64,000 bases of DNA from Rhynchopus euleeides (GCA_963210315.1 OY723305.1:372001-436000); one strand, 5' to 3'. Counted from the first letter of the stretch, positions 24,501 through 30,050 are shown. The notes: generated by a model not told the origin, from the letters alone. Numbers and translations: made by a program.

Positions 24501-26555
24501 CGTCTGTGTCGCAGACAGTGTTCCCGTCGGTGTCGGTGTGCGAGTCGCAGACGGAGACACAGTGCGCGTCACGGACAACGTCGATGACACCGACACAGTG
24601 AGGGAAGACGACACTGTGCTGCTTGGAGTCGCCGTCACGGTCACAGTCTGTGAAAGGGATTCTGTCACAGACAGGGTGTCAGATACAGTGGGCGTCACAG
24701 TGTCGGTACGGCTGGCTGACAGGGTAGCTGTGGGTGATGGTGTCGCACTGGCAGTCACACTCCGTGTCACAGACACTGTTCCAGAGAGAGTAGCTGTTGA
24801 TGTCAGGGTCCCACTCAGGCTCCGTGTGACAGATGGTGTGAGGGTGGCGCTCTGTGTGACAGTAGCACTCCATGAAGGGGTGGCCGTTGGCGTTGTGGTA
24901 GCAGAAGGTGTAGTGCTGACTGTGCTCGTCTGTGTCGCAGACTGTGTTCCCGTCGGTGTCGGTGTGCGAGTCACAGACGGAGACACAGTTCGCGTCACGG
25001 ACAACGTCGATGACACCGACACAGTGAGGGAAGACGACACTGTGCTGCTTGGAGTCGCCGTCACGGTCACAGTCTGTGAAAGGGATTCTGTCACAGAGGG
25101 AGACAGCGTGAGGGAACCTGTTGCAGTCGTCGTCAGCGATTGAGTCAGAGACAGTGTTCCGGTGCTGGATGGAGACGGGGTCACAGACAGGGTGTCAGAT
25201 ACAGTGGGCGTCACAGTGTCGGTACGGCTGGCTGACAGGGTAGCTGTGGGTGATGGTGTCGCACTGGCAGTCACACTCCGTGTCACAGACACTGTTTCAG
25301 AGAGAGTAGCTGTTGATGTGAGGGTCCCACTCAGGCTCCGTGTGACAGATGGTGTGAGGGTCGCGCTCTGTGTGCCAGTAGCACTCCATGAAGGAGTGGC
25401 CGTTGGCGTTGTGGTAGCAGAAGGTGTAGTGCTGACTGTGCTCGTCTGTGTCGCAGACAGTGTTCCCGTCGGTGTCGGTGTGCGAGTCGCAGACGGAGAC
25501 ACAGTGCGCGTCACGGACAACGTCGATGACACCGACACAGTGAGGGAAGACGACACTGTGCTGCTTGGAGTCGCCGTCACGGTCACAGTCTGTGAAAGGG
25601 ATTCTGTCACAGAGGGAGACAGCGTCAGGGAACCTGTTACAGTCGTCGTCAGCGATTGAGTCAGAGACAGTGTTCCGGTGCTGGATGGAGACGGGGTCAC
25701 AGACAGGGTGTCAGATACAGTGGGTGTCGCAGTGTCGGTACGGCTGGCTGACAGGGTAGCCGTGGGTGATGGTGTCGCACTGGCAGTCACACTCCGTGTC
25801 ACAGACACTGTTTCAGAGAGAGTAGCTGTTGATGTCAGGGTCCCACTCAGGCTCCGTGTGACAGATGGTGTGAGGGTGGCGCTCTGTGTGCCGGTAGCAC
25901 TCCATGAAGGGGTGGCCGTTCGCGTTGTGGTAGCAGAAGGTGGAGTGCTGACCGTGCTCGTCTGTGTCGCAGACTGTGTTCCCGTCGGTGTCGGTGTGCG
26001 AGTCGCAGACGGAGACACAGTGCGCGTCACGGACAACGTCGATGACACCGACACTGTGAGGGCAGACGACACTGTGCTGCTTGCTGTCGCCGTCACGGTC
26101 ACAGTCTGTGAAAGGGATTCTGTCACAGACAGGGTGTCAGATACAGTGGGCGTCACAGTGTCGGTACGGCTGGCTGACAGGGTAGCTGTGGGTGATGGTG
26201 TCGCACTGGCAGTCACACTCCGTGTCACAGACAGGGTGTCAGATGCAGTGGGTGTCGCAGTCGGCGGTGTGTCCGCAGGTGCGTCCACAGGCGCGTCGTC
26301 AGGTGTGTCCGGAGGTGTCAGAGGTCCAGGCGTTGCGGGTACCGTCGTCGCAGGCGCCAGTGTGTCAGGTGCAGCAGTTGGCGGCGCCTCTGTTGCAGCT
26401 GCATCCTCAGGTGCGTCCACAGGTGCGTCGTCAGGTGTGTCTGGAGGTGTCAGAGGTCCAGGCGTTGCAGGTGCTGACGTGGGCGGTGAAGGGGTGCCAG
26501 AATTAGCTACAGCGCTGATATGACATGATACGAGCAGGAGCAGAGGCACTCGCAT
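5490..26555 (-). CDS. Giant secreted/surface mosaic protein, copy A (C-terminally truncated and frameshifted)
   Basis: A single intronless frame of about 7,020 codons. I chose the ATG at 26555 because it opens a good signal peptide (MRVPLLLLVSCHISAVANS); the frame also extends 12 codons upstream without an ATG. In order it has: a Pro-rich linker to about residue 90; a Ser/Thr repeat stalk (about 95-1195); cysteine-rich PAN/apple-like modules with a WSC-like module near 1740 (GCFSAAHLD ... CWCTD); further Cys-rich blocks; an EGF-like cluster near 5240-5530 (repeated G-x-W/H-x(4)-C-x2-C-x(4)-G-x2-C); and an IPT/TIG-like region near 6090-6190. Around residue 6670 (position about 6538) a 5-bp deletion relative to copy B shifts the frame, so the last ~350 residues are not genuine. 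No transmembrane region remains, so if expressed the product would be secreted, not anchored. It is probably a decaying paralogue of copy B. The ligand and function are unknown. Confidence 0.75.
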   Translation of the reverse strand: MRVPLLLLVSCHISAVANSGTPSPPTSAPATPGPLTPPDTPDDAPVDAPEDAAATEAPPTAAPDTLAPATTVPATPGPLTPPDTPDDAPVDAPADTPPTATPTASDTLSVTRSVTASATPSPTATLSASRTDTVTPTVSDTLSVTESLSQTVTVTATASSTVSSALTVSVSSTLSVTRTVSPSATRTPTPTGTQSATQTSTVSTPPSATTTRTATPSWSATGTQSATLTPSVTRSLSGTLTSTATLSETVSVTRSVTASATPSPTATLSASRTDTATPTVSDTLSVTPSPSSTGTLSLTQSLTTTVTGSLTLSPSVTESLSQTVTVTATPSSTVSSSLTVSVSSTLSVTRTVSPSATRTPTPTGTLSATQTSTVSTTPSATTTPTATPSWSATGTQSATLTPSVTRSLSGTLTSTATLSETVSVTRSVTASATPSPTATLSASRTDTVTPTVSDTLSVTPSPSSTGTLSLTQSLTTTATGSLTLSPSVTESLSQTVTVTATPSSTVSSSLTVSVSSTLSVTRTVSPSVTRTPTPTGTQSATQTSTVSTTPSATTTPTATPSWSATVTQSATLTPSVTRSLSGTLTSTATLSGTVSVTRSVTASATPSPTATLSASRTDTVTPTVSDTLSVTESLSQTVTVTATPSSTVSSSLTVSVSSTLSVTRTVSPSATRTPTPTGTLSATQTSTVSTTPSATTTPTATPSWSATGTQSATLTPSVTRSLSGTLTSTVTLSETVSVTRSVTASATPSPTATLSASRTDTVTPTVSDTLSVTLSPSSTGTLSLTQSLTTTATGSLTLSPSVTESLSQTVTVTATPSSTVSSSLTVSVSSTLSVTRTVSPSVTRTPTPTGTQSATQTSTVSTPPSATTTPTATPSWSATGTQSATLTPSVTRSLSGTLTSTVTLSETVSVTRSVTASATPSPTATLSDSRTDTATPTASDTLSVTPSPSSTGTLSLTQSLTTTATGSLTLSPSVTEFLSQTVTVTATPSGTVSFSLTVSPSATRTPTSTGTLSATQTSTVSTPPSATTTPTATPSWSATGTQSATLTPSVTRSVTASATPSPTATLSDSRTDTATPTASDTLSVTPSPSATPTVSVTLSRTSSATPSLTHSVTMPVTPTPTMTRTVSASITALGSATLSLTLPSATVSATPSPTPSATVGSLSFTFSLTATPSQSVSLTSSVTPSVSTTDTPTLSLSLPIFSPLTGVWIVAYTPSDGGPVTTDVLNIDAGGVGRFTALSGGSFTVSLRGPELRYSWQDTSGGMNNDHYTYTASAVLHGERYCVQASGYCATATLTRLVYGGTRPAEGTPTQCPPPFPFASEAGGECCSQPWGAECGGGSTVCPQPPCTDGALQQPETSGFTSLGGGVCLDAEGRQAINAYRMPLQLLPAELQLSRCRGECLSLAACTGYQLRTAGGSRTSCDLLVPFGQVANPLWPLVGGTGSGMVPSAVQASGDSVECFVRNAASEPGVEMLPLGSECCACPSGSEAVQAGSSSQQACAAGCLQDAFCAASEWRTAGGGTCVHHINATSVGTAPGACEGCHLKSRHVDVGRAPEGGCCYFGSTPLADHQAEAGIAPVCDVSEETCRDMCAQLQTCHATTHISVNTTACGASECRLQTTPWTSELEASQCRAGDTASCSLRLRRTHRLEGGKTCPAGLHVGNATECRAAAAAAGLLFTEPATGPLSGDPHGCWFNAKQGSLHYTQGGSTDAADITCPTAGGRCLALCRQALPPPEVATWKGCFSAAHLDSPVGPFRPEAGGAATHTYCYARCFAYRHYLLRHEGNGAGQACWCTDQKPATLGNPLADCSVCATEVSDTTGTVCVHQRRPSGCGLKGAVQTYTECDGSEPVGAVSAEECDAACTADTSCNYFSWDRRSQCRLARSGSCTAVPSSFFDTYTKAHCAYDTEALPPVPKPLAYPFLHAGRGGGLCQALSSDPTAARKVGWCGFQPSRTGVCKKAPDSRNTPFVALDGFCSCGRAACDAATGLCVLQTEAPVVITPVPTPDGIIDVNSTRPSLAYRGIGRCINLAGRYYTEYGMSLTHSSGGVYEGDAVLQEECKRVGVAAARDTCYVKGVAFIGRAAGGPQCILAREVRADEPQELRTSAGVLAFLSRGAAFALPSGGDGLAHAVCFAYLEDKCTYSDGCRGCQGECSVGGDGRCIDDTEGTACYSPCGGGFLETCTESRRASYNLTDKPASQWQSPAARESQRAVQTAGVARLLEYVFVTEAATCEEAGMVTMADEGECRIALCAASDTEFFADIPATSDGPIPAGCTARCTHGVGTECMFGGATFLSSGNTPSTTSCKESALRGIRCVCRKDMGPPVLPVDAAECPPLAAPATEYYLQDSGPGCGVGAPVSHTGVPAGPIASTIIDITDEAECRAAACLFYGVAVGTGALPRWGGFPVKGLDGVRPPYTGRLDGSGYTSALTGDEQWGGGCSVVLPVDGDLKKAQPYAVWSVPPNLCPGLDLASCTLARGCRVQAGVCVTLHEGFGLCTLATPCLCRRDPAAVDAPPPPPAPEDPHAYDEQCPISVDYFGSGKVVQCNPCRGSTSSAFQCTEGDYEDIAVSVAEGETWTRVYPARAANTVDLQGFQKVSVTKYMVSGEATLAAMVGGLPKLTGPMFNSSVAQYHCLTPFGTEASTATCTVASCGPLAVSVRATGGSATVTVRVCLHPNTEVECVCGRTAADGLPHGECATAKPPRSMLDRESGRVVQVPSSMCRCSANHGRSSASGDVDCTQCAEGSFPEYGSQVWTTNVTFPDLAETRAPACSLRCAQCGDVACGSYNPALERCFCLGMLSGPTCADSCAPGRYGMFCNETYVPLAYQATKDLQAAGWTSPPWSIAPQSHVSLVLSAGSAELLTRVQVRVMHSLPGAAVQPLPPLQPSAGTVQAAYYGPIMSDRAASVDEYYLHVLRGGKVYVYRFAPDPTRAVVQGAFTLHHEAYIRDYYQPAGLDVCASEAVFGPTYDTDYDGAVYVQARAGALQQLLLVKGQRVCYASGVDRLVFSLQGSGDISDAFALPWSWSLEVLGEPSRLNGFDPQYDPQCQWSARQPPCRDTTRNTSWDAVGTAFGSLVLVSGSRLRSISRFAERCCGETVQCTCWEGLLASLPGGYTPAGPGSGQVAASRAAVSSLWQAFAEGAVQDLGPGPAPVGALGSGTAFTAVAGLAGSVALRVTPPTLLFEEHRVHVLGFGDLRTATATATAMPTSELLPRMLLPSRLSVTTQSTTRGAVAIAGAGVVEGADALHFAIAVQDEVGRDVYLNNDRIVPLLLECGEAVSIDSQRDVHTLSNTSAAGLQDALWDERDCTSNTTATFVGSAALGVDIPAGAGQTDIAFSGIGITRTGRYLIRFVHAKSGAQGVSMPIVVVPTDCASFSGTAYECTSQCTPDEVPPGQQATLTCDFGVSSLMSWMQLSVQAAAPLSVGVSLTAVQACCHGRGLCCAGNAPCEGDYDYASVAAAAAATAPPTQCECFKDPTNGFWDQRHSCLQCKAGFSGSTCTDFIGPSAEAGFGRSLDIGDAAVAVFPVQAEAPVAVNVTGLSGQNGEDADVWLAFVACPGQEGIYTKGALAPGELAPVCSGHGSCTFDTAAAAGRCLCTPGYSGADCSQACCSGHGTCTGAASAGTEGTPCVCHHNQRDGAWAPAPTVCEGGRCSGPGGSDVHPASWCLRLADATGLLEGCAPAAHQGNSSRAWVSWRGLPAAGPGDLDHARLRINTTVLEGCTGAQPFHVYATLPEGTARGPPASRGSPSVPAGDWWQPGVLPCGRAVLPGEALGCGPSAELDPVSQTCVCRSGDTAFCLLGRCVSTSSEPRCDAPPPDQPGDASDPCRVSWAVPGPPSGRMRLQGGLCRCWTQQASSDATERLACVAGACVPQAASLQYTWDSTRLAGVLHGAADSPAEAKQLQWGWDVRSAAPAELLSQVGWWRQAPAAPGVQQHEVDVGAWLRRVSGGIQNATFDVSFVVVPGAGACPAAVQGAELVVRHRGRRQPSRLFLSLEDGGRSEAQHLHPFYAAHTFDSPEALANSGDGDASHSRKLLRYIHADVASGDAQLSKRCGTGASCVCPGDMMFQDAVDFTQVGEHMYFLAVGDVESAGGAQPGACNGAYQGAREIFHTKGYALDAQLGSGTGSSRGLWATRAASRLGTSVLPNTSNIDSVANMDVFTRAKELAAMDLPAGWAGSGSTALSGRMLVFASAHLPIPALAGGGGLPQLFAATLDSRSGALVQIWRAGKTSVFVSHVTVVRVGGRDYTFYLAQSSAVHMRYAPSDPPCAGKASTLGCAGAGASGPPRYARATRLDVWVFDGEGERRIAAAQGQNVDPCTHQQNHPGFTAVGGSVAFLFDDGVGGVGLHRWQPAARSTAAAARVTLVDTAGATYTPFLSPLHKGPAGMVAAGGHLVLPLALDTSVQHTGQQEPGCLAQPECTQDTVLHVFQKTMPCLNPGRGNVELYAVHLGNSSTGVATLVHDPNGPQVSSDPVWLREVRTPGRTGFVWVGHDGGATNIGVHLTNHTQAGVQHPAPQFLAPEQQTLYYTSTAGTTPGAWHTTALWRPGAPVDINVQVVWEGALYFWAYNATELNATYDSPSLDPGPSVPCNAPGRSQWVRWDSGGEGMHTNVMSGANVPAYAGCTRVLHRVDDDGTVSPVLRGGDADGVGAPRRQCCPPTYNTDSPTTGAVWPDTARQAGRVCKAADNTGGCPVSTAGVPRPAGCALCDASVYPRDGPPPLYSTLHAWKAPHAGWWFTGFQSAWAQSTGAAGGDAYRVGGFAWREHWPRTAAVWEPKAVPQRNDCDDCAPGFYGQGCVRSCPLPACGGVSRQTCLAPSCAWNATSSECRPVPCSGHPCSDGLLGSGACLCPEGTWGYACEHGAAPPGVGTTHLLPAAFDTTLDLGCTAGTTCTPTAAACAAWECGALNDEPCCGRAPAPLAVSATAVSVVSFATAGAGPLGGAGSQTLLVLREAERRCDGTTAAVLRVLLLPVDAGVDVQAVHGVPVEAPLTPDDVLLWNLSALPVLAEVLRTGPTGLGSEWVVPLDADALAAHSGTGAASVSLLLSATGGCRWLFTSREHHAGWPEDCADGRCESGNSAPRKAGYAIRASASHAALLAVTQGGTGSGVPAPAAEQHPLLRAEHSAGGAGPISRIDLEKMEQAELAPPALRSITQAALCSEVGLQPSVQCAELAPLAAGFGVLVVQGLSRTSSVRADVSWTPRGAFGSASLGACVRGSREGEGRWAGDFCLDCDFRYTGPTCSAYQPDACSEATCSPDVGACVWDTRASSLHQQCLCDAGYIGLDCGVQCSDSGTGNSSGCHGHGRCSGAGTCECHSDSVQGFWAGDSCNVCAEGMYGEACTKRCQCVNGVCDKESEDGTCTKGSCKAGFAGSFCDRCVTGRTGADCQVECFNGLCGKGKCGDGGCVCQVNYFRDVASRSCDLHCVAGEECHGNGVCPPPGVDTTPATLCTCYQDEVRGHWDQATRCKTCAASFWGTHCTEACRCNNHGTCHTVTGACECFNDGVRGHFSGTSCSLCASGYTGDACLDAVVAEGVAQIGAAYTFSSGHREAVVPSGARGAAHLYLTQETGAPTEIFFSSAGEVPVGTFGAAINVWSKPHTDSVDFRTAGTGTGTGAESAQGTHASRSAAYVGRIHVHTYGEGLLMGTSVAGMFTSGRFLYAVVHDTDGRSYVGRFWSVSGPRCLMCLALAGNRAASYTTLVGHSRVCTVRTCTPGQAVLLDDGEAGVVEGVASSSRTGVVLLDDGPRIAVRTRLAERVEVAASRLTAVPSVAPVGPGGRGKVLAWGRSPRLQVAFVAVQHGGACWLSVVHTGSETGFAAQEPHLLAASGTVTSLLVHNVAWSSEVVLLFVLGADGLGEPVLEMLVVRASSSSPYVGVRSVLQATPAICSVYVCTRLERLIPLGGLQASRDERLRHEGDTALLLVQTVQRGASLVVGYAAQRVNLSAVKDTDLSPAADHPLCMQHLSAEACRGALCTWDGAACTRVRERFLAGAQGRTGITGAEVDVHTGKVYLTVGGDNPTLPSVVLRIDALTLMYERSRALRYGASSADPQVAVGTLLDNDRGALFVSLRTKPASVLVLSLHEVESVSPDVSDLLHGGTQITVRGLGFFPLPGTVPLCRMGELVSQGRYALAGGHTGSTATHTIVCVAQSATTTSTACLSYPLEVSLSAADPRFSDSQVLVARIATPMILSLGTAALAAADQGDRAWLAAVSAGDVGVVGPVRDPWGGTDPRLIQAEATGPYNEPVAVVVAGAGFRHSAHSMCRMNGVVSSVTFASSLRVLCRQPVLHGGPARVTVEVTMDGQHFTASNTTRSFYYAVGDANKIDAFAVCSPGAGAGCMTALKSEPVTRLPTVAAAFKDSIGTFVGGVWTRNGGRVGQVAIDSTLSFSTDSVVTLQPSEGRVVFDRLWALSPHPGRHTLRLLYTDAAGTLADTVSFEIAEGSPVQLRFAVDPPSFSDNREPLDPQPEVRLEDTGNRSVSRSTWSVVAELDTATLPPELFNEYTQLPHVVVSSAVAAYSEQLGHFVFRGLHIHTTTLAGRDMQYGGGGELLSFRIVFRVYSNGERVAGIADVVRVMHLVDCSQAYVGDAVLGWVDPEEQHFEDRSPVSIRGWKYHGDVLGSYSCVAHDVATGQLAFSVAAVVVDSCTLRCDPFLPRTAKGAMLSVRPELGWGGSARHGCGRGCRVQRHARAADRRRQGGGGAAGDCAVCLRQARQHHSPLPVHRQPCAPGCVQPCGASRACGCQRVCVLQCCGGAGPPADRGGGIGFILAACVTPGHQAQCSRVPAADVLRGDGAHIVSPACRAHRHHRRRADSAWGCGCGLVEHRCDPQGAGGHIQQHTARGCARQGSHPERVAWAEHRGYVGRTHRRRRRCRCRCHQRGCQDRTARVQREALHRGCRHLHLPHRGAVRKPVPRAAGGGRRDCRWAPPRDRAHAWGVCRVRDDRDGAPCCRDVHGGTVLVGDRRGRPFFGRPNGIPLGRAYALPWETVWSPMSVDLCGKWGGGGVNFWGCVCYKIHF
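5566..5683. repeat. Cluster of short perfect palindromes at the truncation point of copy A
   Basis: Several GGGAGACC/GGTCTCCC-type inverted units are packed into about 110 bp. They include the perfect 20-bp palindrome GGGAGAGCATATGCTCTCCC, the hairpin GGGAGACCAGACGGTCTCCC, and three more GGTCTCCC half-sites. The cluster abuts exactly the point (5684) where similarity between the two giant-gene copies stops. It may be the end of an inserted or recombined element. Confidence 0.75.
5684..18200 (-). repeat. Segmental duplication, copy A (~12.5 kb)
   Basis: This is a direct-orientation duplicate of 51479-64000. The offset is 45,795 bp up to about 6538 and 45,800 bp after it, because of a 5-bp indel. 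I found five substitutions (5814, 5879, 5891, 6044 and 6327 in this copy) and none in the blocks I compared between 6541 and 18200. The duplicate reaches the right edge of the window, so its full length is unknown. It covers only giant-gene coding sequence within the window. Confidence 0.95.
22960..26280 (-). repeat. Coding Ser/Thr repeat array, 516-bp unit
   Basis: Tandem units encode about 172 residues of Ser/Thr/Val/Pro-rich sequence, recognisable by SVTRSVTASATPSPTATLS, SLTQSLTTT, SLSQTVTVTATPSSTV and TPTATPSWSATGTQSATL. The 516-bp spacing is clear between blocks at 23704, 24220, 25162 and 25678. I count about seven occurrences of the SVTASATPSP motif, and shorter units lack the SLTQSLTTT segment. 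Within a unit there is an irregular (S/T)xT/xS sub-repeat. This is typical of an extended, heavily O-glycosylated stalk (inference). Near-identity between units implies recent unequal exchange. Confidence 0.9.
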
Positions 26556-26591
26556 CCTCGCACCCGCACCACTAGGGACGCTCGCATCCAC

Positions 26592-27111
26592 AATGGTTGG
26601 GGCCTGCTGGTGGGGTGTGTGGAGGAACCATATCCAAACCGTTGAACAACATCAGATACCGCACACGTAAATACAGTGCAGGGGTTTCTTCTTCTTCCTC
26701 TGCACAGTGCAGAGCACACCGACAACCGCCCTGCCTGCTCTTTCATGAGATCTACTGCACGGGGATAAGAGACGAGGAGGCAATACCCCTCCCGAAACCA
26801 ATGGGCAGCGGGCGGCGAACCTTCTGCAATTCACCCACCAACTGTGCACGGACAGAGAGGTGGCTGCGGTGGGCGGGGTGGGTGGTGGTCTGTTGGGGGC
26901 GGGTCAAGTAAAGCAGAGAAGTGGGTTGCAATAAGAATCAAGGTGAAAGGTCAGGCAATCGATGTGTACCCCAGAGAGTTCTGACATGACGCCTCTCCCC
27001 TTTCCGATCGATACGCGTTGGGCAAAAGTGCCCCCCGCACACGTTTACGAATTACTGTTTAGCAGGCCCACCACGATCCACTGCCAATGACCTGACGCAC
27101 GACACGCCAGT
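26592..27111. other. 5' flank of copy A; no gene seen
   Basis: About 500 bp upstream of the copy A start. I see no gene, no clear TATA-type promoter and no convincing polypyrimidine-AG splice acceptor in the expected orientation. The sequence is not obviously repetitive apart from its right end, which enters the dispersed repeat at 27112. Confidence 0.4.
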
Positions 27112-27396
27112 TTTTTTATACCATCCAAAACACAGCGCAGCTGTGTATTGGAGGAAATACGATACGAGAAGGATTGGCGTCACTACCTCTGTCATGGTTT
27201 CCATTTTTTTCGTGCTCCACCACACCTTCTGTACTTCAGACAACACAAACACACAACACGCGGTCGTGAGATTTGTGCAGAGGAGTGGTGGAAGCGGTCA
27301 ACAAAACATTCCTTTACTTTTTCGTTTCCCTATATTATTTGTTTTGTCCAGATCAACAAACAAAACACAGACAGAAGGACGTCGAGTACGCGTATT
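27112..27396. repeat. Dispersed intergenic repeat family, copy 1
   Basis: This matches 41250-41521 in the same orientation at high but imperfect identity. Shared blocks include TATACCATCCAAAACACAGC, TCGTGCTCCACCACACCTTC, GTGGTGGAAGCGGTCAACAA and GACAGAAGGACGTC(G/T)AGTACG. No coding potential is conserved between the copies, and I see no clear polymerase III A/B boxes. It is likely a fragment of a non-autonomous mobile element. Confidence 0.75.
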
Positions 27397-27483
27397 TGTG
27401 GAACCACCCCCCCCCCCCCTCAGGCCCTGGGCTAAGGATTTTTGGTAGTTCACGGATTTCCTCCGGGGGGGGGGGGGGGGGTA

Positions 27484-28631
27484 GGGGGGGTCAAATGCCA
27501 CCCTTTTACGTGGACAAACACGATTTTTCAAAAAACCGGCGCAGAGGCCCCAAAGCCCCCGTAAACCCTCCAAACCCCCCCAGATCGGTCCGGAAACCCA
27601 TCGAACCCCACTTTTCCACCATTCCGGGCACCTCAGGTGCCCGAATTGGGGTACCTAAATTTTGTGCCACCGTTTGGTACCGGACAGTGCCACTGTGTGG
27701 GAGGTTGGAAAAGAAAATGCCCCAACACACCACATCTGAGGGTTGCAATGCATGTTGCTTGCCAACCACGTCATCCGGTGGGTGTCAGGCGCTATGTAGG
27801 TGGCATTAGCCAGGTCTTCGATGAGTTCTGGCTTGTATATGTACCTCCCTGCCACCATGCACCGGGAGGCTGCCTGTAGGTACGGAACAAGTCCAGATGG
27901 TCGTGTGATTCCTGTGCAGCAGTGCTCCACAACCGGGATGTGTTGACAACGACTGTTGCAACACGAGCTGTACATTCCGGGAACACACGAAGTGCGCTGT
28001 CGTGGTACCCATTGTGCCAGAATTGGTAGTTGCTGCGGTCTACTTTGCCTGGCCCAAGAGCACTGGTACTGAACGGTGCAATATGCGTGGCGAGGTGAAT
28101 GCAACGGAAGGGCGCAAAGTCAATACAGCTCTCGGATGGCGGGTGGTGGTGTCACTAGTGTGTGACGTTCACTCGAGGATACAACGCATCACAATGAATC
28201 AGCAACCGTGGACCGAGTACAATACGCTCTCTGTGGCTGGTGTGGGGGACAAAGGCAGTGCCTGTGCCGCAGGCAGGGAGGTACATATACAAGCCAGAAC
28301 ACATCGAAGACCTGGCTCATGCCACCTACATAGCGCCTGACACCCACCGGATGACGTGGTTGGCAAGCAACATGCATTGCAACCCTCAGATGTGGTGTGT
28401 TGGGGCATTTTCTTTTCCAACCTCCCACACAGTGGCACTGTCCGGTACCAAACGGTGGCACAAAATTTAGGTACCCCAATTCGGGCACCTGAGGTGCCCG
28501 GAATGGTGGAAAAGTGGGGTTCGATGGGTTTCCGGACCGATCTGGGGGGGTTTGGAGGGTTTACGGGGGCTTTGGGGCCTCTGCGCCGGTTTTTTGAAAA
28601 ATCGTGTTTGTCACCCCCATTTGACCCCCCC
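27484..28631. mobile_element. Foldback element with ~360-bp inverted arms (TA target)
   Basis: The arms (left 27484-27853, right 28272-28631) are inverted copies with only a few differences and one indel near the tips. The tips read GGGGGGGTCAAATG and are bounded by TA at 27482-27483 and 28632-28633, suggesting a TA target duplication as in Tc1/mariner-like elements (family inference). Each arm, read towards its tip, keeps an open frame of at least 65 codons containing AGRYIYKPE, IEDLA, ATYIAPDTHRMTWLASN and FSFPTSHTVALSGTKRWHKI. The ~420-bp centre has no recognised gene. It is non-autonomous. Confidence 0.8.
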
Positions 28632-28633
28632 TA

Positions 28634-29777
28634 GGCATACTTGTCCCCCCATATGGGGAACCCCCTAAATCTGGGGGAAATATGGGGGGTCTCAAAACCC
28701 CGCCCCCATATGGGGAAAAAGGCTGAAAATATGGGGAAAACCCGGTAAAATATGGGGGAATATGGGGGAAATATGGGGCCCATATGGGGGGATATGGGGG
28801 TATTCGTGCTGCAACGGGAGAACATCAAACCACTCAGGCACAGACACACACGAAGTGCGCGTCGAAACCGGCCTCATGCCTTGTTGGGGATCCTCCAGGA
28901 GTCCGATCCTGGGGAGGTGCGCGCTTGTTCAGGTGTGGCCAGGTCTGGCCCCCCCTGGAAGATCCCCCAGGTGGGTCGCACCGACCTCCTGTTCCTCTCC
29001 TGCGCCGATACAGCAGCAGCGGAGAGCGAACGCTTCCCGGTTTGGCGGGGCACCGCAGTGACAGCGGCAGCGATGGTGGACACATACGCACAGACACACA
29101 TAGCGCGTTCAGGGTTAACAGCTCCTCACAACACACACTCTTGTGTTTTTAAGTCCTCACTCTCACACTCGCTGTCCTCCTCCTCTGGTGTGTTTGCGAT
29201 TGCGAACTGCCCCCTGGGGTCCTTAATTAGACAAGGAAATTCACAAGCAGTGCATTCTGGGGTGTCAGGCGCTTCCGCCGCTTTTGACCGCTCCGAGCGC
29301 CGAAAAGTCGGAGTCGACGCTCGTCACCAGGCAGCTTGACATGTTCAAGCTGCATCTGCCGGGTGGAATGAGACCTGTGAAGGCCAGTACAAGGACTGGC
29401 TGCAGGACGCAACTGTTCTGCCAGCAAAGACAGGACTACTGGACAGCATGCTCTGATGACCGCTACTCAGACTTGAAGAAAGTGGCGGTCGGCACTCTCA
29501 CAGCACCTTTTGTGGTCTGACTCGAGCACTTCAGCCGGGCGTTTCCTCTCTGCAAGGTGCTAGACGTCCCCTGTCAGTGGCTGACTTCACACCCTGTGAA
29601 AAGCAGAACGAAGAGAACTGTTTGCTGACTGCTTCCACCTGAGGAACCCCTGGGTTTTCCCCCAAATATCCCCCATATGGGGGAAATATGGGGGAACAGG
29701 ACTTGAAAAACCCCCCATATTCCCCCCATATTTTCCCCATATTTTTGGCCTTCCCCATATGGGGGTACAAGTATGCC
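28634..29777. mobile_element. Foldback/TIR element with CATATGGGG subterminal repeats (TA target)
   Basis: The inverted tips read GGCATACTTGT(C/A)CCCCCATATGGGGAA, followed by many (A)ATATGGGG units on both sides (to about 28800 on the left and from about 29650 on the right). TA lies at 28632-28633 and 29778-29779, and the left TA is shared with the preceding foldback element. The ~850-bp interior has ordinary composition with a weak open frame on the plus strand (about 28752-29339), possibly captured host sequence. I see no transposase. Confidence 0.75.
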
Positions 29778-29778
29778 T

Positions 29779-29779
<1 letters not shown>

Positions 29780-29808
<29 letters not shown>
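29780..29808. repeat. 29-nt G homopolymer
   Basis: An uninterrupted G run of 29 nt directly follows the TA at the right end of the CATATGGGG element. It can form G-quadruplex structures and is a likely assembly weak point; its true length is uncertain. Confidence 0.9.
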
Positions 29809-29809
<1 letters not shown>

Positions 29810-30050
29810 TCCCCGCGGGCTGAGGTCAGGCTGGCGACCCAGGTTTTCAGGGTGACACCAGGATTTCCTCGAAATTTTGGGTGACCCCCACCCCCTGGTC
29901 GGGCACCCTACCAGGGGGGGGGGGGGGTCACGAGGGGGGGTATGGGGGGGGGGGTACCCCCCTACCCGACCCCCCTCCCGACTCGGGATGGGGGGGGGGG
30001 GGTCAGGAGGTGGTACTTTCACCCAATTGATGTTCCCCAGTAATAGGTGT
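29809..30050. repeat. G/C-run-rich spacer
   Basis: Several further G and C homopolymer tracts of 8-13 nt lie in ordinary-looking sequence between the G run and the satellite. I see no gene. Confidence 0.5.

Noticed and set aside
22942..26523. Long plus-strand open frames antisense to the Ser/Thr repeats of copy A
   Set aside because: They exist because the Ser/Thr codons used on the minus strand rarely create stops on the other strand. The minus strand has the signal peptide and continues into the Cys-rich domains.
26556..26591. Upstream start for copy A at 26591
   Set aside because: That codon is GTG. The ATG at 26555 directly opens a good signal peptide, which is more likely in a eukaryote.
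27112..27396. tRNA-derived SINE
   Set aside because: The repeat is dispersed, but I could not find convincing A and B boxes or a 3' tail shared with the LINE.
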